NCBI GenBank assembly: GCA_023488865.1
Contig: JAMDDG010000132.1
Span: 1 to 8,141, forward strand
Length of the DNA: 8,141 nt
Reading direction: 5' to 3'
Source of the DNA: Bacteroidota bacterium
GTDB lineage: Bacteria; Bacteroidota; Bacteroidia; Bacteroidales; Prolixibacteraceae
The stretch's first letter is position 1, and every line of letters starts with the position of its first letter. Of the stretch, positions 1 to 6,443 are shown in pieces. Below the pieces are notes generated by a model. It ran no database searches, was not told the DNA's origin, and saw only the letters and a list, made by a program, of their open reading frames with translations. Position numbers and translations under genes: made by a program.

Positions 1-149
1 TATAGCAATTTGGCTGCGTCTTCCATTATTTCAGGTGTCAAGGCATCGGTATTGTCTAACGGATGGTGGTAATAAACGGTTTTAACCGTTCCGGTAGTTG
101 AAAGGTGGAGCGTTTTGTATCCGGCTTTATCAAAAATGGCACTGTTAAT
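1..149 (-). pseudogene. C-terminal remnant of an M28-family metallopeptidase (5'-truncated, runs off the window)
   Basis: Immediately after the TolC-family stop codon, the minus strand stays open to the window edge. It translates to about 49 residues: a stretch beginning INSAIFDKAGYKTLHLSTTG, then YYHHPLDNTDALTPEIMEDA and AKLL. The pattern of a phenylalanine, a 'GY/GIP' turn, a hydrophobic strand ending in TTG, then Y-H-x-P-x-D-x-x-D and a helix is that of the last part of M28 zinc aminopeptidases. There the histidine of the (Y)HxxxDT motif is the C-terminal metal ligand. The bulk of the enzyme, including the other metal ligands, is absent, because the upstream DNA is the tolC-like gene in another frame. 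In the remnant's own frame a TAG is followed directly by a GTG (167-165), but translation from there would give only a catalytic fragment. It is most likely a decayed gene end left by a rearrangement; an assembly misjoin is the alternative. The M28 assignment is by eye from a short stretch. Confidence 0.5.
75..90. repeat. Perfect 7-bp inverted repeat with 2-bp centre
   Basis: The plus strand reads AACGGTT TT AACCGTT, a perfect palindrome around two central bases, about 60 bp downstream of the tolC-like stop codon and inside the M28 remnant. In transcript form it could fold as a 6-bp stem with a four-base loop followed by UAUU. It might therefore act as a weak terminator for the efflux operon. 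The U tract is poor, and the palindrome could be chance coding sequence (it encodes part of GTVKTV). The repeat itself is certain; any function is speculative. Confidence 0.4.
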
Positions 150-150
150 T

Positions 151-1470
151 CTAATACAATTTTTCACCTAATGCAGCTTTCAGTTTATAGGCAATGACCA
201 CCCGCTCAATCCGGGCTTTTAGAAGTTGCAGGCTACTTTCAGACACTTCATTTTCTGCATCCAACAGACCGAGATTGGTCAGGGTGCCGGATTTGAATTT
301 CAAATCAGCCAACTCAAGCGCTTTCTTTGCCTGAGAAAGCTGCATTTCAAATAGTTGTGATTTTGAGCTGGCGGCCTTCAGGGCATTGATGCTTTCCATC
401 ACTTCATTGGTAATCGTCCGTTTGGTCAGATCAATCTCATAACTATTTGAACGGATAGCCGATCCGGCCAATTTTGTGTTAATGTCGGTACGCGAAGCAT
501 CATAAATCGGAATGAGTAAACTTAACCCAATCGCATAATTCGCTTTTGGTTTAGCCAATTCAGGTATGTATCCATTCTTCCAGCCTCCGCTTGCAAAAGC
601 CGACAAAACCGGGTTCTCGTGTTTTTTTACCAGATTCTGGTAGGCCTGGGACAGCATCATTTTTTTTTCAGCCATTTTCAGCTCATTTCTATTGTTCAGT
701 GCCTGAACAATCAGGGAATCTTCCGGAAACGGTATCAAATCGGCATGGAGGAGCTTGCGGACACGATGTTGGGCGGAGGCCGGTACTCCCATTAACATAT
801 TCAGATAGGAATTTTGCAAATTAAGTGCGGTAACCACGTCTGTTTTCTGGCTCTCAACGGTCGAAATGCGTACTTTGGTACTTAAAATTTCATATTGCGT
901 AGCTGATCCGGTTTCTGCTTTCTTCTCCACATTGACAAGGTGTTCCCTTAAAGTTGAAAGTTGTTCCTCTTTAATGGCGACAGCTTCCTGGTAATAGAGC
1001 AAATTATAATAACAGCCAATGACGGCAAGCGACATCTTTTGTCTTACCTGGTCTATCCCAAGCGAAGTGAGCTCTTTGCTTTTTTCCTCATACTCAATAT
1101 TTTTCTTTGTTTTCCCAAAATCAGTAACGGCCTGGTTGATATTAAGCGCTGCATTGATATTGTTATCCGGGGCTAAGGAGAAACTTCCGATATTGGGTAC
1201 TGTTAAGGAAGGCACAGGACCAATGTGTGCGTATGATCCCGAGATCGCAGCATTGGGAAGATAAGCAGAACGCGCCAGTGCAATTTTCAGGTCAGCCGCG
1301 GTTAATGCTTCCGTAGCCTCTTGTACTGTAGGATAAGCCTGGATTACCTTGTTGATCAACGGTACCAGATCAAGGGAATCGTTGGCGTTTGTTTGCCCGT
1401 ACCCTTTCCCCGAAAGTGAGAAAAGGAGGATCAGCGCAATGTGAAATTGGAAAAATGGACGATTTATCAT
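151..1470 (-). CDS. TolC-family outer-membrane efflux channel protein
   Basis: A 439-residue protein, normal length for the family, and the outer-membrane channel of a tripartite efflux system. Residues 1-25 form a Sec signal peptide (hydrophobic core about 10-20, likely cut after GYG before QTN). There is no lipobox cysteine at the cleavage site, so it is not a lipoprotein. Two tandem OEP repeats follow. Repeat 1 (about 35-230) has a strand region ending in NINQAVTDFGK (109-119) and long helices with the ETGSATQYEILSTKVRISTV signature. Repeat 2 (about 255-439) has LLIPIYDASR (318-327) and KFKSGTLTNLGLLDAENEVS (391-410). The pump-gene stop lies 12 bp upstream; the start ATG is preceded by AAAATTAAAGTC with no Shine-Dalgarno, as is usual in Bacteroidota. 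It is the last gene of the adaptor-pump-channel operon and should partner the HlyD protein encoded upstream. The protein is complete, ending LGEKLY, and its stop abuts the M28 remnant. The family call is firm; the substrate is unknown. Confidence 0.93.
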   Translation of the reverse strand: MINRPFFQFHIALILLFSLSGKGYGQTNANDSLDLVPLINKVIQAYPTVQEATEALTAADLKIALARSAYLPNAAISGSYAHIGPVPSLTVPNIGSFSLAPDNNINAALNINQAVTDFGKTKKNIEYEEKSKELTSLGIDQVRQKMSLAVIGCYYNLLYYQEAVAIKEEQLSTLREHLVNVEKKAETGSATQYEILSTKVRISTVESQKTDVVTALNLQNSYLNMLMGVPASAQHRVRKLLHADLIPFPEDSLIVQALNNRNELKMAEKKMMLSQAYQNLVKKHENPVLSAFASGGWKNGYIPELAKPKANYAIGLSLLIPIYDASRTDINTKLAGSAIRSNSYEIDLTKRTITNEVMESINALKAASSKSQLFEMQLSQAKKALELADLKFKSGTLTNLGLLDAENEVSESSLQLLKARIERVVIAYKLKAALGEKLY

Positions 1471-1482
1471 GACTTTAATTTT

Positions 1483-3087
1483 TTAAACTTTCTTTTTCTT
1501 TCTGACGCGCAGGAAGAGTATCGGGATACCGCCAATCAGCGTAACGATTGACGCAACCAGAAAGTCATCGTTTACACCTTCGATGAACGCTTGCTTGCTA
1601 ACATTTGAAACAACCATGTATTGTGCTTGCTTTCTGGCAATTGCCCCCGAAGATCCGGCATTGTGAACGAAGGTTTCACTCAAATTTTTTACGGTAGACT
1701 GATATTCCGGAGAGTTTGACTGCAGCGCCCCGCCATACATCTCTGTATGAAAACTTACCCTTGTGGAAAGAAAGGTAGCGAGAATAGCCACGCCAAAACT
1801 TCCGCCAAGTTGCCTTACCACGTTGTTGATCCCGGATGCCTGTGCCATTTTTTCCTTGGGAATATCGACCAGCGAAACCGCCAGGAGCGCTGAAAAAATG
1901 ATGCCCATCCCTAACCCGCGAAGGTAGAGCGGCAACATAATTGCAGCATGTTCGGTCAGGAATGAAAGATGTGAATTCAGATAGAAACTTAACGACATCA
2001 GTATGATCCCTGTAAGGATAGGTATTTTGGCATTGATCTTCCCACTTATGTAACCGGAAAGGGGCGCTACCATTCCCTGGATAATCCCTACCGGGAGGAA
2101 AACAGATCCGGATTGTAATGCGGTGTATCCCAACGAATTTTGCAAATAGAGCGGCAGTAGGAAGGTGCTGCCAAACATCCCGATCCCAAACAGAAATGTT
2201 ACCAGGGTACTAATCCCAAAGTTGTAGCTACCTAATAATCGCAGGTCAATCAGTGGATTTTCGACAATAAATTCAGTAGTAACAAAAACGGTAAAAGCGA
2301 CTAATGATATAGCAAAACAGGCAAGGATGTACGGAGCTTTCCATCCTGCAGAATTAGTGATGGCGTTGCCTTCGGTTAAGGCATATAAAATAACCGGAAG
2401 AAAAAGGCTGACTGACAGGAAGCCTACAATATCGAACTTTCCTGTCCGCTTTTGTTTCATCTCCCGTTGAATAAGAATGGTAATTATCATTCCGACTATC
2501 CCGATAGGTACATTGATGTCAAAGATGAGCTGCCAGTTAAAATTATCTACCAGGTAACCCCCAATCAAGGGTCCGAATGAAACGGAAGCGGCAGCAGCGA
2601 TGGACCAGAACCCAACAGCGAGCCCCCTTTGTTTTGCGGGAAATTCCCGGACAACGATGGCCATTCCCAATGGTTGGATGATGCCCGCTCCTAATCCCTG
2701 AATGACCCGTGAAAAAATCAACATATTTTCGTTGTTGGACCAACCGCACAAAAACGAACCGAGGGTAAAAACCAGCATTCCCATGAAATACATCCGTTTG
2801 TACCCGAAATGATCTGCCAGCCAGGCAGAGGCAGGAAGCATAACTGCCAGCGCGAGCATATAAGCGGTAAGCACCCATTCAATCGTATCAAGTCCTACAC
2901 CAAAGGAGGACATCATCTTAGGAAGGGCAACATTGATGATGGTAGCATCCAGAACTGCCATAAAAGTGCCGATCATGATGTTGGCCAACACGAACCACTT
3001 GTATAAGTCGTGGCTGGGATGCCACATCGAATCGCGGTTTCTGATCAGTCGTCTGATCCTGTGCGAAGGACTCGCTACCCGCATCAT
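1483..3087 (-). CDS. EmrB/QacA-type (DHA2) MFS drug efflux permease
   Basis: A 534-residue inner-membrane proton-driven exporter of the 14-helix DHA2 family. Diagnostic motifs are LDATIINVALP in helix 1 (46-56), motif A WLADHFGYKR (89-98), motif B with R127 in FSRVIQGLGAG (125-135), and the antiporter motif C GPLIGGYLVDNFNWQLIF (172-189) followed by INVPIG. The second half keeps the family's LPLYLQNSLGYTALQSG and RGLGMGIIFS segments, and the tail is basic (RVRKKKKV). The start ATG overlaps the adaptor-gene TGA as ATGA, which suggests translational coupling. Starting there adds a 20-residue arginine-rich tail before M21 (ATG at 3027-3025). M21 would give the more usual EmrB-like N-terminus of about 10 residues before helix 1, so the true start is open. 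The adaptor (overlapping) and the channel (12 bp downstream) make a complete EmrAB-TolC-like pump. Substrates cannot be read from sequence; hydrophobic drugs, bile salts or fatty acids are typical of the family. Confidence 0.94.
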   Translation of the reverse strand: MMRVASPSHRIRRLIRNRDSMWHPSHDLYKWFVLANIMIGTFMAVLDATIINVALPKMMSSFGVGLDTIEWVLTAYMLALAVMLPASAWLADHFGYKRMYFMGMLVFTLGSFLCGWSNNENMLIFSRVIQGLGAGIIQPLGMAIVVREFPAKQRGLAVGFWSIAAAASVSFGPLIGGYLVDNFNWQLIFDINVPIGIVGMIITILIQREMKQKRTGKFDIVGFLSVSLFLPVILYALTEGNAITNSAGWKAPYILACFAISLVAFTVFVTTEFIVENPLIDLRLLGSYNFGISTLVTFLFGIGMFGSTFLLPLYLQNSLGYTALQSGSVFLPVGIIQGMVAPLSGYISGKINAKIPILTGIILMSLSFYLNSHLSFLTEHAAIMLPLYLRGLGMGIIFSALLAVSLVDIPKEKMAQASGINNVVRQLGGSFGVAILATFLSTRVSFHTEMYGGALQSNSPEYQSTVKNLSETFVHNAGSSGAIARKQAQYMVVSNVSKQAFIEGVNDDFLVASIVTLIGGIPILFLRVRKKKKV

Positions 3088-4097
3088 TTATCTTTTATAA
3101 TTTTTACTACCACAGACATTCCAGGAAGTATACCTATCCTCTTTACATCCAATCCTTTATCATCACCATCAATGGATATCTTAACAGGAACGCGCTGGGT
3201 TACTTTGGTAAAATTGCCGGAAGCATTGTTGGCCGGAATTAAGGAAAACTGGGAAGCGGTTGAAGCTCCGATAGAAAACACTTTTCCCTTAAATTCTTTA
3301 TCGCCAAAGGCATCTATGGTAAATTTTGCAGACTGATTGAGATGGATAGCCGAAAGTTTGGTCTCTTCGAGATAGACAATAACCCATCTCAGCGACTGAC
3401 CTGCCAGGGAGAATACTGACTGACCGGGCTGGACGATATCGCCGGCAAGCAGCCACCTTTTAGCGATGATCCCATCAAATGGGGCATAAAGCTTTGTATT
3501 GGTCAACTGTGTATCAATCAAACTAATCTGCGCATTAGCCAAGCCAATCGCGGTATTGGCGCTTTCAATCTGGGCCCTCGAAACGGAGAGCTGTGTTTTG
3601 GCTGCATCCAGCTGCGCTTTGGTTGTTTCGTACGCCTTTTTCAAATGGTCGTACTGCTCGCGCGTAATCACATCGCCAGCTAACTGAACTTTGGCCCTTT
3701 CGTAGTCTTCTTTGGCCTTTTCATTTGAAACTTCAAAGACTTTGATATTTTCATTATCGTAATTTAACCTGGCCTTTGCCTGTTCCAATTGGGCATTGGC
3801 CTGGGAAAGCAAAGCAAGAGTTTGGTTTTTTTGTGCCAGCAAATCCAGACTGTCAAGTTCAACCAACAAAGTGTTTTTCCTTATCGTATCCCCCTCGTCT
3901 GCATGCAACCGCACGATCCTTCCCAAAATCTTCGATCCGATCTGAACATTATCAGACTCAATATGAGCATCATCCGTCGAGATATACATTGAATAATCAC
4001 GGTACCAGTACCAGGTTGCTACTACGATCAGCAAAATAATTAACAGAAGGGGAATATATATTTTTACCCTGTTTTTTGGTGTTCCGTTTTGAGCCAT
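3084..4097 (-). CDS. EmrA/HlyD-type periplasmic adaptor (membrane fusion protein)
   Basis: A 337-residue adaptor that would link the MFS pump to the TolC-like channel across the periplasm. A short cytoplasmic tail is followed by one transmembrane anchor at about 13-30 (YIPLLLIILLIVVATWYWY). It then has STDDAHIESDNVQIG and the first half of the biotinyl-lipoyl domain (about 40-82, with GRIVRLHADEGDTIRKN). An Ala/Gln-rich coiled-coil hairpin spans about 85-200. The second lipoyl half, LYAPFDGIIAKRWLLAGDIV (203-222), precedes a beta-barrel (about 237-330). That barrel contains SGNFTKVTQRVPVKISID (293-310), the stretch typical of EmrA-class adaptors rather than RND adaptors, which matches the MFS partner. 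It is the first gene of the efflux operon, behind a 166-bp gap. The start ATG has no Shine-Dalgarno but an A/T-rich leader. The stop TGA overlaps the pump start. Length and domain order are normal. Family call firm; substrate unknown. Confidence 0.94.
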   Translation of the reverse strand: MAQNGTPKNRVKIYIPLLLIILLIVVATWYWYRDYSMYISTDDAHIESDNVQIGSKILGRIVRLHADEGDTIRKNTLLVELDSLDLLAQKNQTLALLSQANAQLEQAKARLNYDNENIKVFEVSNEKAKEDYERAKVQLAGDVITREQYDHLKKAYETTKAQLDAAKTQLSVSRAQIESANTAIGLANAQISLIDTQLTNTKLYAPFDGIIAKRWLLAGDIVQPGQSVFSLAGQSLRWVIVYLEETKLSAIHLNQSAKFTIDAFGDKEFKGKVFSIGASTASQFSLIPANNASGNFTKVTQRVPVKISIDGDDKGLDVKRIGILPGMSVVVKIIKDK

Positions 4098-4139
4098 GAC
4101 AACTAATATAATTTATGTTTTAGGTCTAATAAATCGGGC

Positions 4140-4147
4140 CAAATTTA
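4140..4147 (-). promoter_or_regulatory. Candidate Bacteroidota -7 promoter element for the efflux operon
   Basis: Read on the minus strand this is TAAATTTG, a full match to the Bacteroidota housekeeping -7 consensus TAnnTTTG. It would place the transcript start near 4133, giving a leader of roughly 35 bases before the adaptor ATG at 4097. The expected TTTG -33 box about 20 bp upstream is poor (GTGG at the right spacing). The case therefore rests on the -7 box and its position in the only sizeable intergenic gap. Confidence 0.4.
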
Positions 4148-4158
4148 CACGATTTTAT

Positions 4159-4175
4159 TGATCTCTCCACGATCA
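4159..4175. promoter_or_regulatory. Small inverted repeat TGATC-N7-GATCA, possible operator
   Basis: On the minus strand TGATC GTGGAGA GATCA lies just upstream of the candidate -7 element, covering the spacer and -33 region, where a repressor would act. Efflux operons are often controlled by TetR- or MarR-type repressors binding such dyads. The arms are only 5 bp and no regulator gene is present in the window, so this is a weak suggestion. Confidence 0.2.
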
Positions 4176-4263
4176 CTAAACCATTTAACAAAAATTCATA
4201 GTATCAGAAAGATAGAAAGTTGCAAGTTCGTCAAAAAAACGACGCTCAAGTCAGATATGAAAT

Positions 4264-5187
4264 TTATTCTCCATCTGCCGCACATCTGAAACCGGTATTA
4301 AATAAGGATGTCTCCTCCGTGTTAGATGCCCGTCCGGTACTTGTATAACTGTTTTCGCCGTTTTGGTCAAAAAAGAAGGAACCGCCACGGATCACTTTCA
4401 ATTCTGTATTATTTTGATCGGGAATATTACTCCCCGGATATGGTTTGTATCTATCCATGCACCAATTCCAAACATTTCCTCCCATATCAGCTAATCCACA
4501 AGGTGTTTCGCCAAAATATCCAACAGGAGAGGTGAGGACAAACCCATCGGCACCTTGTTTCGCAGATAAGTCATTCCCCTGCCAGACATTGGCCATATAT
4601 TTCCCGTTAATGATCAGGTTATTCCCCCAACTGAATTTTGAATTACTTTTTCCTCCACATCGGGCTGCATATTCCCATTCCGCCTCTGTTGGCAATCTTT
4701 TGCCAATCCACGCAGCATAAGCACCTGCGTCATTCCAGCTAACCTGTGTTACGGGGAGGCCGTCTTGCGCCCGAGGGGAATTCTTCCCCAAGGGATATTG
4801 CCAATTTGCCCCGGGAACCAATACCCAGCTTGAAGTTGTAAAATCGAAAACGCCGGAATCGCCAAATTTATCCGCATCCGTTTGGTAACTGGTTGCCTCA
4901 ACAAATCGGCGGAATTCCTTTACCGTAACCGGGTACTTATCTATTTTGAATGATTTAACTGAAACTTTATGGACAGGTTGTTCCTGTGGAGTACCACTTG
5001 ATGAACCCATCATAAATGTGCCGCCTTTAAAATAAACCATATCACTATCTTTACCGGATTTAGTGACTTCTTTAGTTTCTGCGGAACCTTTATTTTCATT
5101 CTTGGCCTGGGATTTGCCCCTCTGATTATTAGAACAGGCCGTCAATACCATCATTGATAAGGCCAGTATTAAACTGCGAACAACCAT
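4264..5187 (-). CDS. SUMF1/FGE-fold lipoprotein lacking the FGE catalytic cysteines
   Basis: A 307-residue lipoprotein. The signal peptide ends in the lipobox LTAC (lipidated C18), followed by a hydrophilic Lys/Asn/Ser-rich linker (19-47). A formylglycine-generating-enzyme-sulfatase domain fills the rest (about 49-305). Its landmarks are MVYFKGGTFMMGS (50-62), FKIDKYPVTVKEFRRFV (80-96), LPVTQVSWNDAGAYAAWIGK (144-163), RLPTEAEWEYAARCGG (164-179), GLADMGGNVWNWCMDRY (231-247), VIRGGSF (265-271) and NTGFRCA (297-303). True FGE has two copper-binding catalytic cysteines shortly after the RGGS motif (human C336 and C341, in GGSYxCxxSYC). Here the stretch is RGGSFFFDQNGENSYTSTGR, with no cysteine. 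C177 and C302 remain and may form the conserved structural disulfide. It is therefore probably not a formylglycine-generating oxidase, and is closer in kind to non-enzymatic SUMF1 lipoproteins such as the GldJ/GldK type. It starts 10 bp after the maturase and probably shares its transcript. Role unknown; a structural, substrate-binding or sulfatase-associated function is possible. Confidence 0.88.
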   Translation of the reverse strand: MVVRSLILALSMMVLTACSNNQRGKSQAKNENKGSAETKEVTKSGKDSDMVYFKGGTFMMGSSSGTPQEQPVHKVSVKSFKIDKYPVTVKEFRRFVEATSYQTDADKFGDSGVFDFTTSSWVLVPGANWQYPLGKNSPRAQDGLPVTQVSWNDAGAYAAWIGKRLPTEAEWEYAARCGGKSNSKFSWGNNLIINGKYMANVWQGNDLSAKQGADGFVLTSPVGYFGETPCGLADMGGNVWNWCMDRYKPYPGSNIPDQNNTELKVIRGGSFFFDQNGENSYTSTGRASNTEETSLFNTGFRCAADGE

Positions 5188-5197
5188 ATTGTATTGC

Positions 5198-6418
5198 TTA
5201 ATTTGATTTAATTGTACTACTTTTTACAAAATTATTAAAAGCCTGATAATATCCACCTGTACGTTCACGCTCTTCGTAATCGGACTGTTTCTTCACCCAT
5301 TGTTCGGCCAGTACCTTCATCCTGGCATCGGCATGTTCGAAAAACATCTGGTAGGAACGGCAAAAGCGGGGTTGCTGCTGGTCGTTTGGATCTTTGATCC
5401 TATCTTTCGTACATCCACCAAAACATTTGGAGTACCATGGACAGAATTTGCATTTTCGTGGAAGCAACGTTTTAACTTTGCCAAAATCATCCTGCTTTTT
5501 GGAGTTAAGCATATCGGAGATTTTGCCCTGCCGTAAATTTCCCAACCGATGTCGGGGTTCTACGAAGAAGTCGCACGAATATATATTGCCATTGTGTTCA
5601 ACCACAACATACGGGCCACATTCTTTCATAAGTGCACATTCCGGTGCTTCCAGACCCACGTAACCATGAAAGGCCGATTCGAAATGCCGGATCGAAGTAG
5701 TGGGCTCTCCGTCTTTAAAATCGTTGATCCACAGATCGAAAAGACTGATCAGAAATCGGCCATACTGCTCATCGGACACCGAAAAAGGTGCAGCTTTCGA
5801 TGGGTCATCCTTGTCGGTCTCCACGATCGGGATAAACTGCATCCAGGTGAGGCCAAGATCTTTGTAATAGTTATAAAGCTCTTCGGCATAATTAGAAGAG
5901 TGGTCAGTGATGCAGCACATAGCATTTACGGCCACCCCCTCTTCAATCAACATTTTGGCTACTCCCTCTACTTTCTCCCAGGTGGGACGCAACCCTTTAT
6001 CGTTGCGGTAGCGGTCGTGGATATGCTGCGGCCCGTCAAGTGATAAGCCAATCAGCCAGTCATATTTTTTAAAAAATTTTGCCCAGTCACGATCGAGCAA
6101 AGTGCCATTGGTTTGAAAACCATTGCCAACGGACTGCCCATGACCGTATTTCATCTCCAGTTCAATGGCCCTTTTGTAAAAATCCAATCCCATCAATGCC
6201 GGTTCGCCACCCTGCCAGCCTATAGAAACGGCATCCCCAGACTGCTGCATCACTTGCCTGATCATCTCCTCTTGTATCTCCGGGGTCATACGGTGTATCT
6301 TGGTTTCAGGGAAGAGTTTATCCTTCTCAAGGTAAAAACAGTAAGTACAACCCAGGTTGCAATCGGGACCCGAAGGCTTGACCAAAACAGATGTTAACGG
6401 ACGGTGTTTTTGTGCCAT
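5198..6418 (-). CDS. Anaerobic sulfatase-maturing enzyme (radical SAM/SPASM, anSME)
   Basis: A 406-residue cytoplasmic radical-SAM enzyme that oxidises the active-site Cys (or Ser) of a nascent sulfatase to C-alpha-formylglycine without oxygen. The radical-SAM cluster motif is C20-x3-C24-x2-C27 (CNLGCTYC), preceded by VKPSGPD. The SAM-binding GGEP is at 70-73, followed by QTNGTLLD (102-109) and LSLDGP (125-130). The C-terminal SPASM domain shows all eight expected auxiliary-cluster cysteines: C261, C267, C282, then C323, C326, C332, C336 and C353. D283, directly after C282 in YSCDFFV, matches the catalytic base position reported for the Clostridium perfringens enzyme (CDF/CDY context). Length is typical for the family. 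It lies 25 bp after a Cys-type sulfatase, its evident substrate, and 10 bp before the SUMF1 lipoprotein. The start ATG has no clear Shine-Dalgarno; the protein begins MAQKHRPLTS, as expected for a soluble enzyme without a signal peptide. Confidence is high because every key residue is present. Confidence 0.96.
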   Translation of the reverse strand: MAQKHRPLTSVLVKPSGPDCNLGCTYCFYLEKDKLFPETKIHRMTPEIQEEMIRQVMQQSGDAVSIGWQGGEPALMGLDFYKRAIELEMKYGHGQSVGNGFQTNGTLLDRDWAKFFKKYDWLIGLSLDGPQHIHDRYRNDKGLRPTWEKVEGVAKMLIEEGVAVNAMCCITDHSSNYAEELYNYYKDLGLTWMQFIPIVETDKDDPSKAAPFSVSDEQYGRFLISLFDLWINDFKDGEPTTSIRHFESAFHGYVGLEAPECALMKECGPYVVVEHNGNIYSCDFFVEPRHRLGNLRQGKISDMLNSKKQDDFGKVKTLLPRKCKFCPWYSKCFGGCTKDRIKDPNDQQQPRFCRSYQMFFEHADARMKVLAEQWVKKQSDYEERERTGGYYQAFNNFVKSSTIKSN

Positions 6419-6443
6419 AATTTTAAAGTCTTTTCCCGCTAAA

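Noticed and set aside
1..167. A functional short gene starting at the GTG at 167-165
   Set aside because: The translation corresponds only to the end of an M28 peptidase and lacks most metal ligands. A GTG right after an in-frame TAG inside the tolC-like gene is more likely chance.
2543..2878. 111-codon minus-strand frame inside the MFS gene
   Set aside because: It is an out-of-frame shadow of the pump, which carries full DHA2 motifs A, B and C over the same bases.
4229..4244. Possible terminator hairpin CGTC-N8-GACG after the SUMF1 gene
   Set aside because: The stem is only 4 bp, and the T-run sits in the loop rather than after the stem, so it does not have the form of an intrinsic terminator.
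4264..5187. Calling the SUMF1 gene a true formylglycine-generating enzyme, giving two maturases in one operon
   Set aside because: The catalytic cysteine pair after RGGS is absent, and the protein is a lipoprotein. The fold label alone does not support FGE activity.
5549..6043. 164-codon open frame on the plus strand
   Set aside because: It lies wholly inside the anSME gene, whose complete set of motifs on the other strand shows that strand is the coding one. The translation shows no recognisable family features.
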